NCBI RefSeq assembly: GCF_006152145.1
Contig: NZ_VDFV01000001.1
Span: forward strand, 310,001 to 374,000
Direction of reading: 5' to 3'
DNA length: 64,000 nucleotides
Origin: Rubellimicrobium roseum
GTDB taxonomy: Bacteria > Pseudomonadota > Alphaproteobacteria > Rhodobacterales > Rhodobacteraceae
Below the pieces are notes generated by a model. The model was not told the DNA's origin, ran no database searches, and saw nothing but the letters and a program-made list of their open reading frames with translations. The position numbers and the translations under genes were made by a program. Positions 16,128-23,965 of the stretch are shown here, one piece after another (position 1 is the stretch's first letter; each line of letters begins with the position of its first letter).

Positions 16128-16245
16128 AACAGGTCTCCACGAATTCGGATGGCGCCTCGCGGCCGGCAAGCCGCAGCGCCTGATGGGGGGACAACGCCCG
16201 TCCCGCCCGATCGACCCCTTTTCTCCCGGTTTCGTGAGGCCTCCC

Positions 16246-17223
16246 CTAGCCCTCCGCCACCGGCACCCGCCCGCCCAGCTCGTCCTCGATGTGCACCCGC
16301 AGGATCTCGTCGAAGCTGTCCTCGGCCACGAAGCCCAGCTCCCGCCCGCGCCGGGCCTCGAAGGCCTTGGCCCAGGTCTGCACGATGGCCCAGACCGCCG
16401 GATCGGGCCGCTCCTCGATCAGCGCTACCGCCCTCTCGCCCCCGACCCGCCGCAGCGCCTCGATCTCCTCGCCCACCGACACCGCCACCCCCGGCGGGAT
16501 CACCGCCCGGCGCCCGCCAAGCGGCCCCGTGTCCATCGTCGCCGCATGAAGGACGAACCCCACCGCCGCGCGCGGGCTCGCCATCGTGTGCACCACCCCG
16601 CGCGGCACCGGCAGCACGGCGGGCAGGCCGACCAGCGGCTCCCGGATGATGCCCGAGAAGAAGCCCGAGGCCGCCCGGTTGGGCTTGCCCGGCCGCACGC
16701 AGATGGTCGGAAAGCGGATCGACACCCCGTCGATCATGCCCCGCCGGCTCAGGTCGTTGACGAGGATCTCCCCCATCAGCTTCTGCCCGCCATAGGAGGT
16801 CAGCGGCACCGGCGCGAAGTCGTCGGGGATCACGTCGGGGAACGGCCCCCCGAAGACCGCCTCGGACGAGGCGAAGACCACGCGCGGGTGCAGCCCCGCC
16901 TGCCGCACCGCGTCCAGCAGCGCCCGCGTGCCGTCGAGGTTCACGCGGTAGCCTTTGTCGAAGTCTGCCTCGGCCTCGCCCGACACCACGCCCGCCAGAT
17001 GCACGATCACGTCCGGCCGATGGGCCACCAGCGCCTCCGCCGCGCCGGGCGCCGACAGGTCCCCCTCCAGCGCCGTCACCATCGGCGAATCGGCCTCCGG
17101 CCGCACCACGTCGTGCAGCACCAGCGCCTCCAGCGCCCGCCCGCCCAGCGCCTCGTCCTCCAGCAGCCGCTGCACGAGCTTCCGCCCGATCATCCCGGCC
17201 GCGCCGGTCACCAGAATCCGCAT
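16246..17223 (-). CDS. NAD-dependent epimerase/dehydratase family, DenD-like
   Basis: A 325-residue extended SDR. The dinucleotide motif MRILVTGAAGMIGRKLVQRL is at the N-terminus, and the active-site Ser/Tyr/Lys set is in VVFASSEAVFG and TSYGGQKLMGEI (YxxxK near residue 144). Overall similarity is to D-erythronate dehydrogenase (DenD), which oxidises D-erythronate to 2-oxo-tetronate, but the kinase, isomerase and decarboxylase partners of that pathway are not here. It is the downstream gene of a pair; the SDR gene stop lies 2 bp from this start. Other nucleotide-sugar or sugar-acid substrates are possible. Confidence 0.82.
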   Translation of the reverse strand: MRILVTGAAGMIGRKLVQRLLEDEALGGRALEALVLHDVVRPEADSPMVTALEGDLSAPGAAEALVAHRPDVIVHLAGVVSGEAEADFDKGYRVNLDGTRALLDAVRQAGLHPRVVFASSEAVFGGPFPDVIPDDFAPVPLTSYGGQKLMGEILVNDLSRRGMIDGVSIRFPTICVRPGKPNRAASGFFSGIIREPLVGLPAVLPVPRGVVHTMASPRAAVGFVLHAATMDTGPLGGRRAVIPPGVAVSVGEEIEALRRVGGERAVALIEERPDPAVWAIVQTWAKAFEARRGRELGFVAEDSFDEILRVHIEDELGGRVPVAEG

Positions 17224-17225
17224 CG

Positions 17226-17969
17226 TCAGCCCCTCCCCACCAGCGGCATCTTGGTCGCCATCACCGTCATGAACGGCACGTTGGCCGAAAGCGGCAGCCC
17301 CGCCATGTAGAGCACCGCGTCCGCCACCGCCTGAGGGTCGATGGTGGGCTCGGCCCGGACGCTGCCGTCCGCCTGCGGCACGCCCACGGTCATCGCCTGC
17401 GCCATCTCGGTCAGGGCGTTGCCGATGTCGATCTGCCCGCAGGCGATGTCAAAGGGCCGCCCGTCCAGCGACAGCGACTTCGTGAGCCCCGTGATCGCGT
17501 GCTTCGTCGCCGTATAGGCCACCGAGCCCGGACGCGGCGCCTGCGCGCTCACCGATCCGTTGTTGACGATCCGCCCGCCCATGGGCTCCTGCCGCCGCAT
17601 CTGCGCAAAGGCCGCGCGGGCGCAGAGGAAGCTCCCCGTCAGGTTCACCGCCACGACGTCCAGCCATTCCTCCACCGGCGTCTCGTCGATGGTCGCCGCC
17701 TTGAAGCCCCGGCCCGCGTTGTTGAACAGCAGGTCCAGCCGCCCCCATTCCGCCACGACCCGCGCGACCATCGCCTCCACCTGCGCGGGGTCCGTGATGT
17801 CGCAGGGCAGCGCCAGCCCCCCGCCCGCCTCGGCCACCGCCTGCTCCAGCAGCGCCCCGCGCCGGCCCACGAAGGCCACCCGCCAGCCCGCCCCCGCCAA
17901 GGTCCGGGCCACCGCCCGCCCTACGCCCGTCCCCGCCCCGGTGACGACCGCCACCCCTGCCTGTGCCAC
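17226..17969 (-). CDS. SDR family oxidoreductase
   Basis: A 247-residue classical short-chain dehydrogenase: [12 protein letters not shown] cofactor motif near residue 10, NNAGRGF (residues about 83-89), the catalytic Ser in VNNGSVSAQ and [14 protein letters not shown] as YxxxK. The GTG start at 17969 is preferred because GGAGG precedes it by about 8 nt and it begins right before the Rossmann fold. It is in an operon with the DenD-like gene, suggesting both act on the same sugar acid or polyol. The substrate is not known. Confidence 0.88.
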   Translation of the reverse strand: MAQAGVAVVTGAGTGVGRAVARTLAGAGWRVAFVGRRGALLEQAVAEAGGGLALPCDITDPAQVEAMVARVVAEWGRLDLLFNNAGRGFKAATIDETPVEEWLDVVAVNLTGSFLCARAAFAQMRRQEPMGGRIVNNGSVSAQAPRPGSVAYTATKHAITGLTKSLSLDGRPFDIACGQIDIGNALTEMAQAMTVGVPQADGSVRAEPTIDPQAVADAVLYMAGLPLSANVPFMTVMATKMPLVGRG

Positions 17970-18153
17970 GTCGCGCCTCCCTCGTTGCCCGCACCCTAGC
18001 GCACCCGCCACGGTGCGCGACAGGGGCGATGACGCCGCCGCGAGGCGGCCGGGGCGTCCGTCTGGTCAAGCTGGCCGCGGCCCGTTAGAGTCCCATATCG
18101 AGATCCATCCCGTCCCGGCGGCCCCAGGCCGGCCCGGCGATCCCCGCAGGACC

Positions 18154-19569
18154 ATGAACGTCCAGTCCGACCAGGTGACCATGACCCCGCCAGGCTCCTC
18201 CGACTCGCCCCAGCCACAGCCCGCGGTCCCCGACGCGCCTCCCGCCGTCCGCAAGACCGCCGTCCTGTCCGCCGAGGAGCTGGAGGCCCGCCGCGCCCGC
18301 CGCGTCCGCCGCGCGCAGGAGGCCGCCGCCCAGGCGCAGGCCGCCGCCGCTCCCCCTGCCGAGGTGGCCCCCCCGGTACCCCCCGCCGCGGAGCCGCCCC
18401 CCGCCGCCCCGCCCCGCCCGGCCGTGGGCGCCGCCGTGGTGCGCGGCCGGCACTGGGGCGTGGCCCTCAGCTTCGCGCTCCTCGTGGCGCTGCCCACCGG
18501 CGTCACCGGCTGGTACCTGTGGGACCGCGCCGCGCCCCGCTTCGCCTCCGAGGTGGGCTTCTCCGTCCGCACCGAGGACATGTCCTCGGCCTCCGACCTC
18601 CTGGGGGGCCTCGCCGCGCTGGGCGCGACGTCCTCCTCCAAGGACACCGACATCCTTTACCGCTTCATCCAGTCGCGCGAGATCGTGGCGGCCGTGGACG
18701 CCCGGCTCGACCTCCGCGCGCTCTGGGCCAAGGGCGACCCCGGGCGGGACCCGATCTTCGCCTACCATCCCCCCGGCACGATCGAGGATCTCCACGACCA
18801 CTGGAACCGCATGGTCTCGGTCTACCTCGACAGCGCCACGGGCCTTCTCGATGTGCAGGTGCAGGCCTTCGACCCCCGCGACGCCCAGGCCATCGCGGAC
18901 GCGATCTACGAGGAATCGCAGGCCCTCATCAACCGCCTCAGCGACATCGCGGTGGACGACACCACCCGCTTCGCCCGCGACGAGCTCGACGAGGCCCTCG
19001 AACGCCTCAAGATCGCGCGCGAGGCGGTGACCCGCTTCCGCAACGAGACGCAGATCGTCGACCCCGCCACCGCGCTCCAGGGCCAGATGGGCCTCCTCAA
19101 CGAGCTCGAAGGCCAGCTCGCCCAGGCCCTGATCGAGCTCGACCTCCTGCGCGACTCCGCCAGCGAGGACGACCCGCGCGTGGAGCAGATCCAGGCCCGC
19201 GTCGGCGTGATCGAGGCGCGCATGGCCGAGGAGCGCCAGAAGCTCGGCCTCGGCCGCGACTCTGACGCCGCGCCGGGCCTCGGCCCCTCGGGCGAGGCTT
19301 TCGCCGACCTCGTGGGCGAATACGAGCGGCTGGCCGTGGACCAGGAGTTCGCGGAGCGCACCTATCTCGCGGCGCTGGCGGCCTACGACTCGGCCCTGGC
19401 CGAGGGGCGCCGGCAGTCGCGCTACCTCGCGGCCCATGTGCAGCCCACGCTGGCCGAGCGCGCCGAGTATCCCCAGCGCTGGAGCACGACGCTGCTCACG
19501 CTCCTCTTCGCCGCGCTGAGCTGGATGGTGCTGACGCTGGGCGCCTACGCCCTCAAGGACCGCCGCTAG
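18154..19569 (+). CDS. KpsE/CtrB-like capsule polysaccharide export inner-membrane protein
   Basis: A 471-residue polysaccharide co-polymerase/export-type protein. An unusual Pro/Ala/Gln-rich cytoplasmic N-terminus (about residues 1-95) includes an AEELEARRARRVRRAQEAA charged helix. Then come TM1 (about 103-122), a periplasmic domain with SEVGFSVRTED and DILYRFIQSREIV, a long coiled coil (about 265-370) and TM2 near the C-terminus before YALKDRR. KpsE/BexC/CtrB proteins bridge the ABC exporter to the outer-membrane KpsD channel. The usual partners (kpsM, kpsT, kpsD) are absent from the window, so it is an orphan here. Confidence 0.8.
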   Translation: MNVQSDQVTMTPPGSSDSPQPQPAVPDAPPAVRKTAVLSAEELEARRARRVRRAQEAAAQAQAAAAPPAEVAPPVPPAAEPPPAAPPRPAVGAAVVRGRHWGVALSFALLVALPTGVTGWYLWDRAAPRFASEVGFSVRTEDMSSASDLLGGLAALGATSSSKDTDILYRFIQSREIVAAVDARLDLRALWAKGDPGRDPIFAYHPPGTIEDLHDHWNRMVSVYLDSATGLLDVQVQAFDPRDAQAIADAIYEESQALINRLSDIAVDDTTRFARDELDEALERLKIAREAVTRFRNETQIVDPATALQGQMGLLNELEGQLAQALIELDLLRDSASEDDPRVEQIQARVGVIEARMAEERQKLGLGRDSDAAPGLGPSGEAFADLVGEYERLAVDQEFAERTYLAALAAYDSALAEGRRQSRYLAAHVQPTLAERAEYPQRWSTTLLTLLFAALSWMVLTLGAYALKDRR

Positions 19570-19715
19570 GGCGCTCCGCCGCGCGCCCGATCGGCCCGCG
19601 CCCCGCGCGGGCGTGGCCGGCGGGGCGCGGCTCCCCAGACCTTCGTGCGATGCGGCGCGGCTGGCCGGCCGCCCCACTCCCGATCCCGATCCCCACCGCG
19701 CGCCCCGGAGCTTCC

Positions 19716-21152
19716 ATGCTGCCCATCGGCACCCTCGACCAGCTTGCCCGCTACCTCACCCACGGCCACTGGGCCGACTACGACGAGGACTGGCGCAGCT
19801 TCGACGACGGCTCCGCCGGGACCACGGTCATCGGGGTCGACCTGTCCGGCCTGACGGGACCGGTCCAGCGCCTCGCCCGCGCCGCGATGGAAGCCTGGGA
19901 GACGGTGGCCGACATCGACTTCCACGAGGTGGCCCGCGGCGCGGCGCAGATCGTCTTCGACGACGCCGAGCCCGGCGGCTGGGCCGAGGCGACCGGACTT
20001 CAGGGGAACCTCGCGACCCTCGCCAAGGTGAACATCGGCCCGGACACGCTGGACGAAGGCACGACGCTGGACAGCTACGCCTACTTCGTCGCCCTGCACG
20101 AGCTCGGCCACGCCCTGGGCCTGGGCCACCAGGGCCCCTACGACGGCGATGCCGTCTATCCCCGCGACGCCGTCTTCGCCAACGACAGCACGAGCCTGTC
20201 GGTCATGTCCTACTTCTTCCGGGGGTTCGACAACCCGACCGACCCCGCGACCGAGGCCTACGAGGTCACGCCGATGCTGGCGGACATCGTGGCGATCCAG
20301 AGCCTCTACGGCGCGCCGCGGGGCGGAATCACCGCCGGCGACACCCTCTGGGGCCGGGGCATGGCCACCGAGACCTGGTTCGGCCGGCTCATGGGCGCCG
20401 TGACCGGGGACCAGCCCGACGACCGGCTCCTCTGGGGGTCGGACATCGCCATCACCTTCTACGACGAGGGCGGCCACGACCGCCTGGACTTGGGCTGGGC
20501 CGTCAAGGACCAGCGGATCAACCTCCGGCCCGGAACGTTCTCGGACGTGGGCGACGGCCGCAAGAACCTCGCCATCGCCCGTGGCACGGTCATCGAGGAC
20601 GTCGTGGCCGGCGCGGGCGACGACCGCGTGACGGGCAACGCCGCCGCCAACCGGCTCCTGGGCGGCGCGGGCCATGACACGCTGCGGGGCCTGGGCGGCG
20701 ACGACCGGCTCGACGGCGGGCGCGGCGGCGACCGGCTCGAAGGCCAGGTGGGCCGCGACCAGCTCCTCGCCGGGACCGGTAACGACCACCTCGACGGCGG
20801 CGAGGGGGCGGACCGCCTGCTCGGCGGGGCCGGCAACGACAGTCTCCTGGGGGGCGACGGCGACGACCGGCTGATCGGCGGCGTCGGGACGGACGTGCTG
20901 CGCGGCGGATCGGGGGCCGACGTCTTCGTGCTGGACGCGGCGCCCGGCACCGACCGGGTGATGGGCTTCCAGGACGACCGGGACAGGCTCCAGCTCGACG
21001 ACGCGCTCTGGGGCGGCGGCCTCACAGCGCGTCAGGTGATCGCGGCGGCCCGGACGGTGGACGACCACCTCGTCTTCGACTGGGACCGGGGCGGCCTCGC
21101 GCTCTGGGGCATCGGCAAGGCCGCGCTCCTCGACGACCTCGTGATCGTCTGA
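19716..21152 (+). CDS. Serralysin-like (M10) metalloprotease with RTX repeats
   Basis: A 478-residue secreted zinc protease. The metzincin motif HELGHALGLGH is at about residues 128-138, and the Met-turn SVMSYF near 162. The AIQSLYG segment closes the catalytic domain. From about residue 299 to 405 come GGxGxDxLxGG RTX nonapeptides (LLGGAGNDSLLGGDGDDRL), then a DVFVLDAAPGTDRVMGFQ C-terminal domain. There is no N-terminal signal peptide, as expected for type I secretion. The ATG at 19716 has GGAG 8 nt upstream; an in-frame start at 19650 would add only a Pro-rich leader. No type I secretion genes or inhibitor lie alongside. Confidence 0.9.
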   Translation: MLPIGTLDQLARYLTHGHWADYDEDWRSFDDGSAGTTVIGVDLSGLTGPVQRLARAAMEAWETVADIDFHEVARGAAQIVFDDAEPGGWAEATGLQGNLATLAKVNIGPDTLDEGTTLDSYAYFVALHELGHALGLGHQGPYDGDAVYPRDAVFANDSTSLSVMSYFFRGFDNPTDPATEAYEVTPMLADIVAIQSLYGAPRGGITAGDTLWGRGMATETWFGRLMGAVTGDQPDDRLLWGSDIAITFYDEGGHDRLDLGWAVKDQRINLRPGTFSDVGDGRKNLAIARGTVIEDVVAGAGDDRVTGNAAANRLLGGAGHDTLRGLGGDDRLDGGRGGDRLEGQVGRDQLLAGTGNDHLDGGEGADRLLGGAGNDSLLGGDGDDRLIGGVGTDVLRGGSGADVFVLDAAPGTDRVMGFQDDRDRLQLDDALWGGGLTARQVIAAARTVDDHLVFDWDRGGLALWGIGKAALLDDLVIV

Positions 21153-21158
21153 CAGGCG

Positions 21159-21183
21159 AAGGGCGCCCGCGGGGGGCGCCCTT
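21159..21183. terminator. hairpin terminator between protease gene and efp
   Basis: AAGGGCGCC (21159-21167) pairs with GGCGCCCTT (21175-21183), 7-nt loop, followed by T and C residues on the plus strand and read as A-rich start/T end on the minus strand. It lies between convergent genes and can serve both. Confidence 0.7.
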
Positions 21184-21208
21184 TCCTTCGTCCCGGCGAA
21201 ACCGCGGC

Positions 21209-21775
21209 TCAGTCCTGCGCGCGGCCCTGGTACGAGTTGTCCTCGGTGTTGATGACGACCCGCGTCCCCACGCCGATATGCGGCGGCACCATGACGCGGA
21301 TGCCATTCGCCGTCATCGCCGGCTTGTAGGACGACGACGCCGTCTGGCCCTTCACGACCGGCTCCGTCTTGGTGATCTCGACGGTGATCTTCTGCGGGTA
21401 CTCGATCCCCACCGCGACGCCCTCGTAGGTCTTGAGGAACACGCGCATCCCTTCCTGCAGGTAGACCTTGTCCTCGCCGATCATGTCGGCGGCCACGGCG
21501 ATCTGCTCGTAGGATTCGGGCTGCATGAAGTGGAAGCCCTCGCCGTCCTCGTACAGGAAGTCGTACTCCCGCTCGTCCACGTTGACGCGCTCCACCTGCT
21601 CGACGGTGCGCCAGCGCTCGCTGACCTTCACGCCGTCCGACAGCCGGCGCAGGTCGGCCGAGGTCGTGGGCGTGCCCTTGCCGGGGTGGAAGTTCGACAC
21701 GGTCATCACGGCGTAAAGCTTGCCGTCGATCTCGAGAACGTTGCCCTTGCGGAGCGAGGAGGCGATGACTTTCAC
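21209..21775 (-). CDS. efp: Translation elongation factor P
   Basis: A 188-residue EF-P that rescues ribosomes stalled at polyproline. The N-terminal KOW-like domain carries the loop [10 protein letters not shown] with Lys33, the expected site of EpmA-dependent beta-lysylation, and the OB domains follow ([16 protein letters not shown] and the C-terminal signature [20 protein letters not shown]). The GTG start at 21775 gives the family N-terminus [12 protein letters not shown]. It is divergent from epmA, its predicted modifying enzyme, 132 bp away. Confidence 0.97.
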   Translation of the reverse strand: MKVIASSLRKGNVLEIDGKLYAVMTVSNFHPGKGTPTTSADLRRLSDGVKVSERWRTVEQVERVNVDEREYDFLYEDGEGFHFMQPESYEQIAVAADMIGEDKVYLQEGMRVFLKTYEGVAVGIEYPQKITVEITKTEPVVKGQTASSSYKPAMTANGIRVMVPPHIGVGTRVVINTEDNSYQGRAQD

Positions 21776-21907
21776 GAATATGGTCCTTGGCGGTTGGGGC
21801 AGCCCCTCGGGGGCCGCCAAAGGTCAGGGATGTCCGGTCGCCGCATGGGGACCTGAATCGCCCCGCCCCCTAGCGCATCGCGCCCATTTGCGCCAGAGGA
21901 GCGCGCC

Positions 21908-22942
21908 ATGACAGACCCCTGGTGGACCCCCGCGCGGCACGACACCCGCCGCCCCCTCCTTCTCGCCCGCAACCGCCTCCAGTCGCGCCTGCGCGGCTGG
22001 TTCGACGCGCAGGGCTTCGTCGAGGCCGACCCCTCCGGCCTCCAGTCCTCGCCGGGCAACGAGGCGCATCTCCACGCCTTCGCCACGACCGCCATCGGCA
22101 ACGACGGCCAGCCCGCGCCGCGCTACCTCCACACCTCCCCCGAATTCGCGCTCAAGAAGCTCCTCGCCGCCGGCGAGACGCGCCTGTTCAGCTTCGCCCA
22201 TGTCTGGCGCAACCGCGAGCGCGGCCCCCTCCACCACCCCGAGTTCACCATGCTCGAATGGTATCGGGCCGGCGCCCCCTACGAGGCGCTGATGGACGAC
22301 TGCGCCGCGATCCTCCGCCTAGCCGCCGACACCGCCGGGGCCACGCTCCTCCGCTTCCGCGACCGCACCTGCGACCCGCATCAGGAGCCCGAGCGCCTGT
22401 CGGTCGCCGAGGCCTTCGCGGCCCACGCCAACATCGACCTCCTCGCCACGCTCCGCCCCGACGGCACGCCCGACGCGGACAGCCTCCGCCAGCAGGCCCA
22501 CGCCGCCGGAGAGGCCACCTCCCCCGACGACACCTGGTCCGACATCCTGTCCAAGATCCTGACCACCCGCGTCGAGCCCCATCTCGGCCACGGCCGCCCC
22601 ACGATCCTCGACCGCTACCCCTCCGCCGAGGCCGCGCTCGCCCGCAAGGCCCCCGACGACCCCCGCGTGGCCGAGCGCTTCGAGCTCTACGCCTGCGGGG
22701 TCGAACTGGCCAACGGCTTCGGCGAGCTCACCGACCCGCAGGAGCAGCGCCGCCGCTTCGAGATCGAGATGTCGGAAAAGCAGAGGGTCTACGGCGAGAC
22801 CTACCCCCTCGACGAGGACTTCCTCGCCGCCCTCGCCCATATGCCGCCCGCCAGTGGCATCGCCCTGGGCTTCGACCGTCTGGTGATGCTGGCGACCGGC
22901 GCCCCCCGCATCGACGAGGTGATCTGGGCGCCGGTGCCCTGA
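21908..22942 (+). CDS. epmA: EF-P--(R)-beta-lysine ligase EpmA
   Basis: A 344-residue class II lysyl-tRNA-synthetase paralogue lacking the anticodon-binding domain. Motif 2 is visible as FAHVWRNRERGPLHHPEFTM (residues about 96-115), the lysine-binding ELANGFGEL near 261 and motif 3 as GIALGFDRLVMLATG near the C-terminus. EpmA attaches beta-lysine to EF-P Lys33/34. The lysine 2,3-aminomutase EpmB, which makes the beta-lysine, is not in the window. GGAG lies shortly before the ATG. Confidence 0.95.
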   Translation: MTDPWWTPARHDTRRPLLLARNRLQSRLRGWFDAQGFVEADPSGLQSSPGNEAHLHAFATTAIGNDGQPAPRYLHTSPEFALKKLLAAGETRLFSFAHVWRNRERGPLHHPEFTMLEWYRAGAPYEALMDDCAAILRLAADTAGATLLRFRDRTCDPHQEPERLSVAEAFAAHANIDLLATLRPDGTPDADSLRQQAHAAGEATSPDDTWSDILSKILTTRVEPHLGHGRPTILDRYPSAEAALARKAPDDPRVAERFELYACGVELANGFGELTDPQEQRRRFEIEMSEKQRVYGETYPLDEDFLAALAHMPPASGIALGFDRLVMLATGAPRIDEVIWAPVP

Positions 22943-22948
22943 GGAAAT

Positions 22949-22970
22949 GCGCCCCGGCGAACCGGGGCGC
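22949..22970. terminator. bidirectional hairpin terminator
   Basis: GCGCCCCGG (22949-22957) and CCGGGGCGC (22962-22970) form a perfect 9-bp stem closed by a CGAA tetraloop, just after the epmA stop and 9 bp from the stop of the convergent small gene. Confidence 0.65.
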
Positions 22971-22979
22971 GCGAAGGGC

Positions 22980-23159
22980 TCAACGGCTCCCGGACTTCCG
23001 GGGCAGTTGCATGGGCTTGCCCTTGGGCCCCTTGGGACCGCCGTGCCAGTGGCCCAGCGTCGAGGGGTCGAAGCCGCGCGGCGGCGTGGCCTTGGGGCCG
23101 GGCGGGCGGGCGAAGTCGATCCGCCCCGGCTTCGGGTGGAAGATGGGCTTGTCGGTCAT
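22980..23159 (-). CDS. small Pro/Gly/Lys-rich hypothetical protein (59 aa)
   Basis: A 59-residue protein starting MTDKPIFHPKPGRIDFARPP and ending in a basic Gly/Pro/Lys tail (GPKGPKGKPMQL). It is probably unstructured. A GAAGG ribosome binding site precedes the ATG. No family is recognised. The start at 23159 is preferred over an upstream in-frame start because the upstream residues look random. Confidence 0.6.
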   Translation of the reverse strand: MTDKPIFHPKPGRIDFARPPGPKATPPRGFDPSTLGHWHGGPKGPKGKPMQLPRKSGSR

Positions 23160-23386
23160 GGGTCTGCCTTCGTGCTGGAGAGAGCGGGAAGGCGGGCGTG
23201 GGGCGTCGCGCGCCCGGACGCCCGCAAGCCGCCACACGGGCGGCTAGCGCAGGCTGTCCATCGGCAGGGCACTCCTCGGGAGGGACGTGGGACGGGCCGC
23301 ATCCCGTCGGGGGCGCGGCGGCTTCTGGCCATTCAGGCGATCAGGCGGACTTGTCCACGACACGGAACTCCTCGGCAGAGGCCGCA

Positions 23387-23414
23387 AGAATAGCCCATCC
23401 GCCCCTTGGGTCAA
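23387..23414 (-). promoter_or_regulatory. sigma70-like promoter, minus strand
   Basis: Reading the minus strand, TTGACC (23414-23409), a 16-nt spacer, then TATTCT (23392-23387). Such an AT-containing box is conspicuous in this GC-rich context. It would drive the 39-codon ORF or small RNA and possibly the 59-aa gene at 22980-23159. Confidence 0.5.
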
Positions 23415-23446
23415 CCCGCCCGGCCGCCCCGAGGACCCGCCCGCGG

Positions 23447-23498
23447 GGTGTTGCGCGAACCGGGGGAGGACCGTTCGGTGGTCGAAGGAATCGTTAAC
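23447..23498 (+). repeat. copy A of a 52-bp interspersed element
   Basis: Aligns without gaps to 46103-46154 with 43 of 52 positions identical (my hand count). Both start GGTGTTGCGCGAA and end in GTTAAC, sharing CGGTGGTCGAAGGAA. This copy ends 44 nt before the ATG at 23543. The shared position upstream of a gene start suggests a promoter or operator. Confidence 0.65.
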
Positions 23499-23542
23499 CT
23501 CTGTCCGGCAACCTGGGGGCAAGCCAGCCACGGACCCCGCCC

Positions 23543-23965
23543 ATGCCCTTCGACGCCCTTTCGACCGTCCCCGCCCCGCGCCGCATCCGCGACCCCGAAT
23601 GGGAGGCCCAGGTCGCCCGCAACTGGACCCTGCGCGCGGACTGGGAGGCCCTGGGCTACCACTTCCCCGACCACCCCGAGCGGCCCTTCGTGCCGTGGTA
23701 TCTCCGCCGCGACCACCCCGACCTTGCCGCCGAGGACGACGCCCGCGACCCCGCCCGCGCGGCCCGCCTCCGGGCGCGGGGCCTGATCCCCGACGCCGCC
23801 CCGACGCCCGAGACGCCCGAGACGCCCGAGACGCCCGAGACGCCCGAGACGCCCGAGACGCCCGAGACGCCGCCGGGCGAAGCGGAAAATCACGTCCTGT
23901 CAAGCCATGCTGGACCCTCGCCGTCTCTTCCCCTAAAGACCCTGCGACCGCAGGGAGAGCCCCCC
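23543..23965 (+). other. open in-frame segment upstream of ileS, 141 codons, ends in PET repeats
   Basis: From the ATG at 23543 the frame runs without a stop into ileS. The first about 85 residues look protein-like, with aromatic and charged residues (WEALGYHFPDHPERPFVPWY). Seven Pro-Glu-Thr repeats and a loose linker ending RPQGEPP precede the IleS Met. It could be a real N-terminal extension (total 1143 residues), a separate small protein whose stop has been lost, or an untranslated leader. No family is recognised. The 52-bp repeat lies just upstream, favouring transcription. Confidence 0.5.
23801..23875 (+). repeat. 9-bp tandem repeat encoding PET x7
   Basis: Seven copies of a GAGACGCCC unit, near-identical, encoding repeated Pro-Glu-Thr. 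The array is prone to slippage, but in multiples of 9 it keeps the frame into ileS. Confidence 0.85.

Larger units (their letters stand above)
23160..23542. other. 383-bp intergenic region with signals on both strands
   Basis: No established gene. On the minus strand it holds a plausible promoter (23387-23414) followed by GAGGAG, then a 39-codon ORF (23244-23363, GTG start, ending PMDSLR) and a hairpin AGCCGCC-CGTGT-GGCGGCT (about 23226-23244) just beyond its stop. This could be a small protein gene, a small RNA, or just the leader of the 59-aa gene. On the plus strand it holds the 52-bp repeat (23447-23498) ahead of the ileS-region ORF. Confidence 0.4.

Noticed and set aside
23801-23875. CRISPR-like array
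   Set aside because: It is a 9-bp tandem coding repeat (PET) with no spacers.
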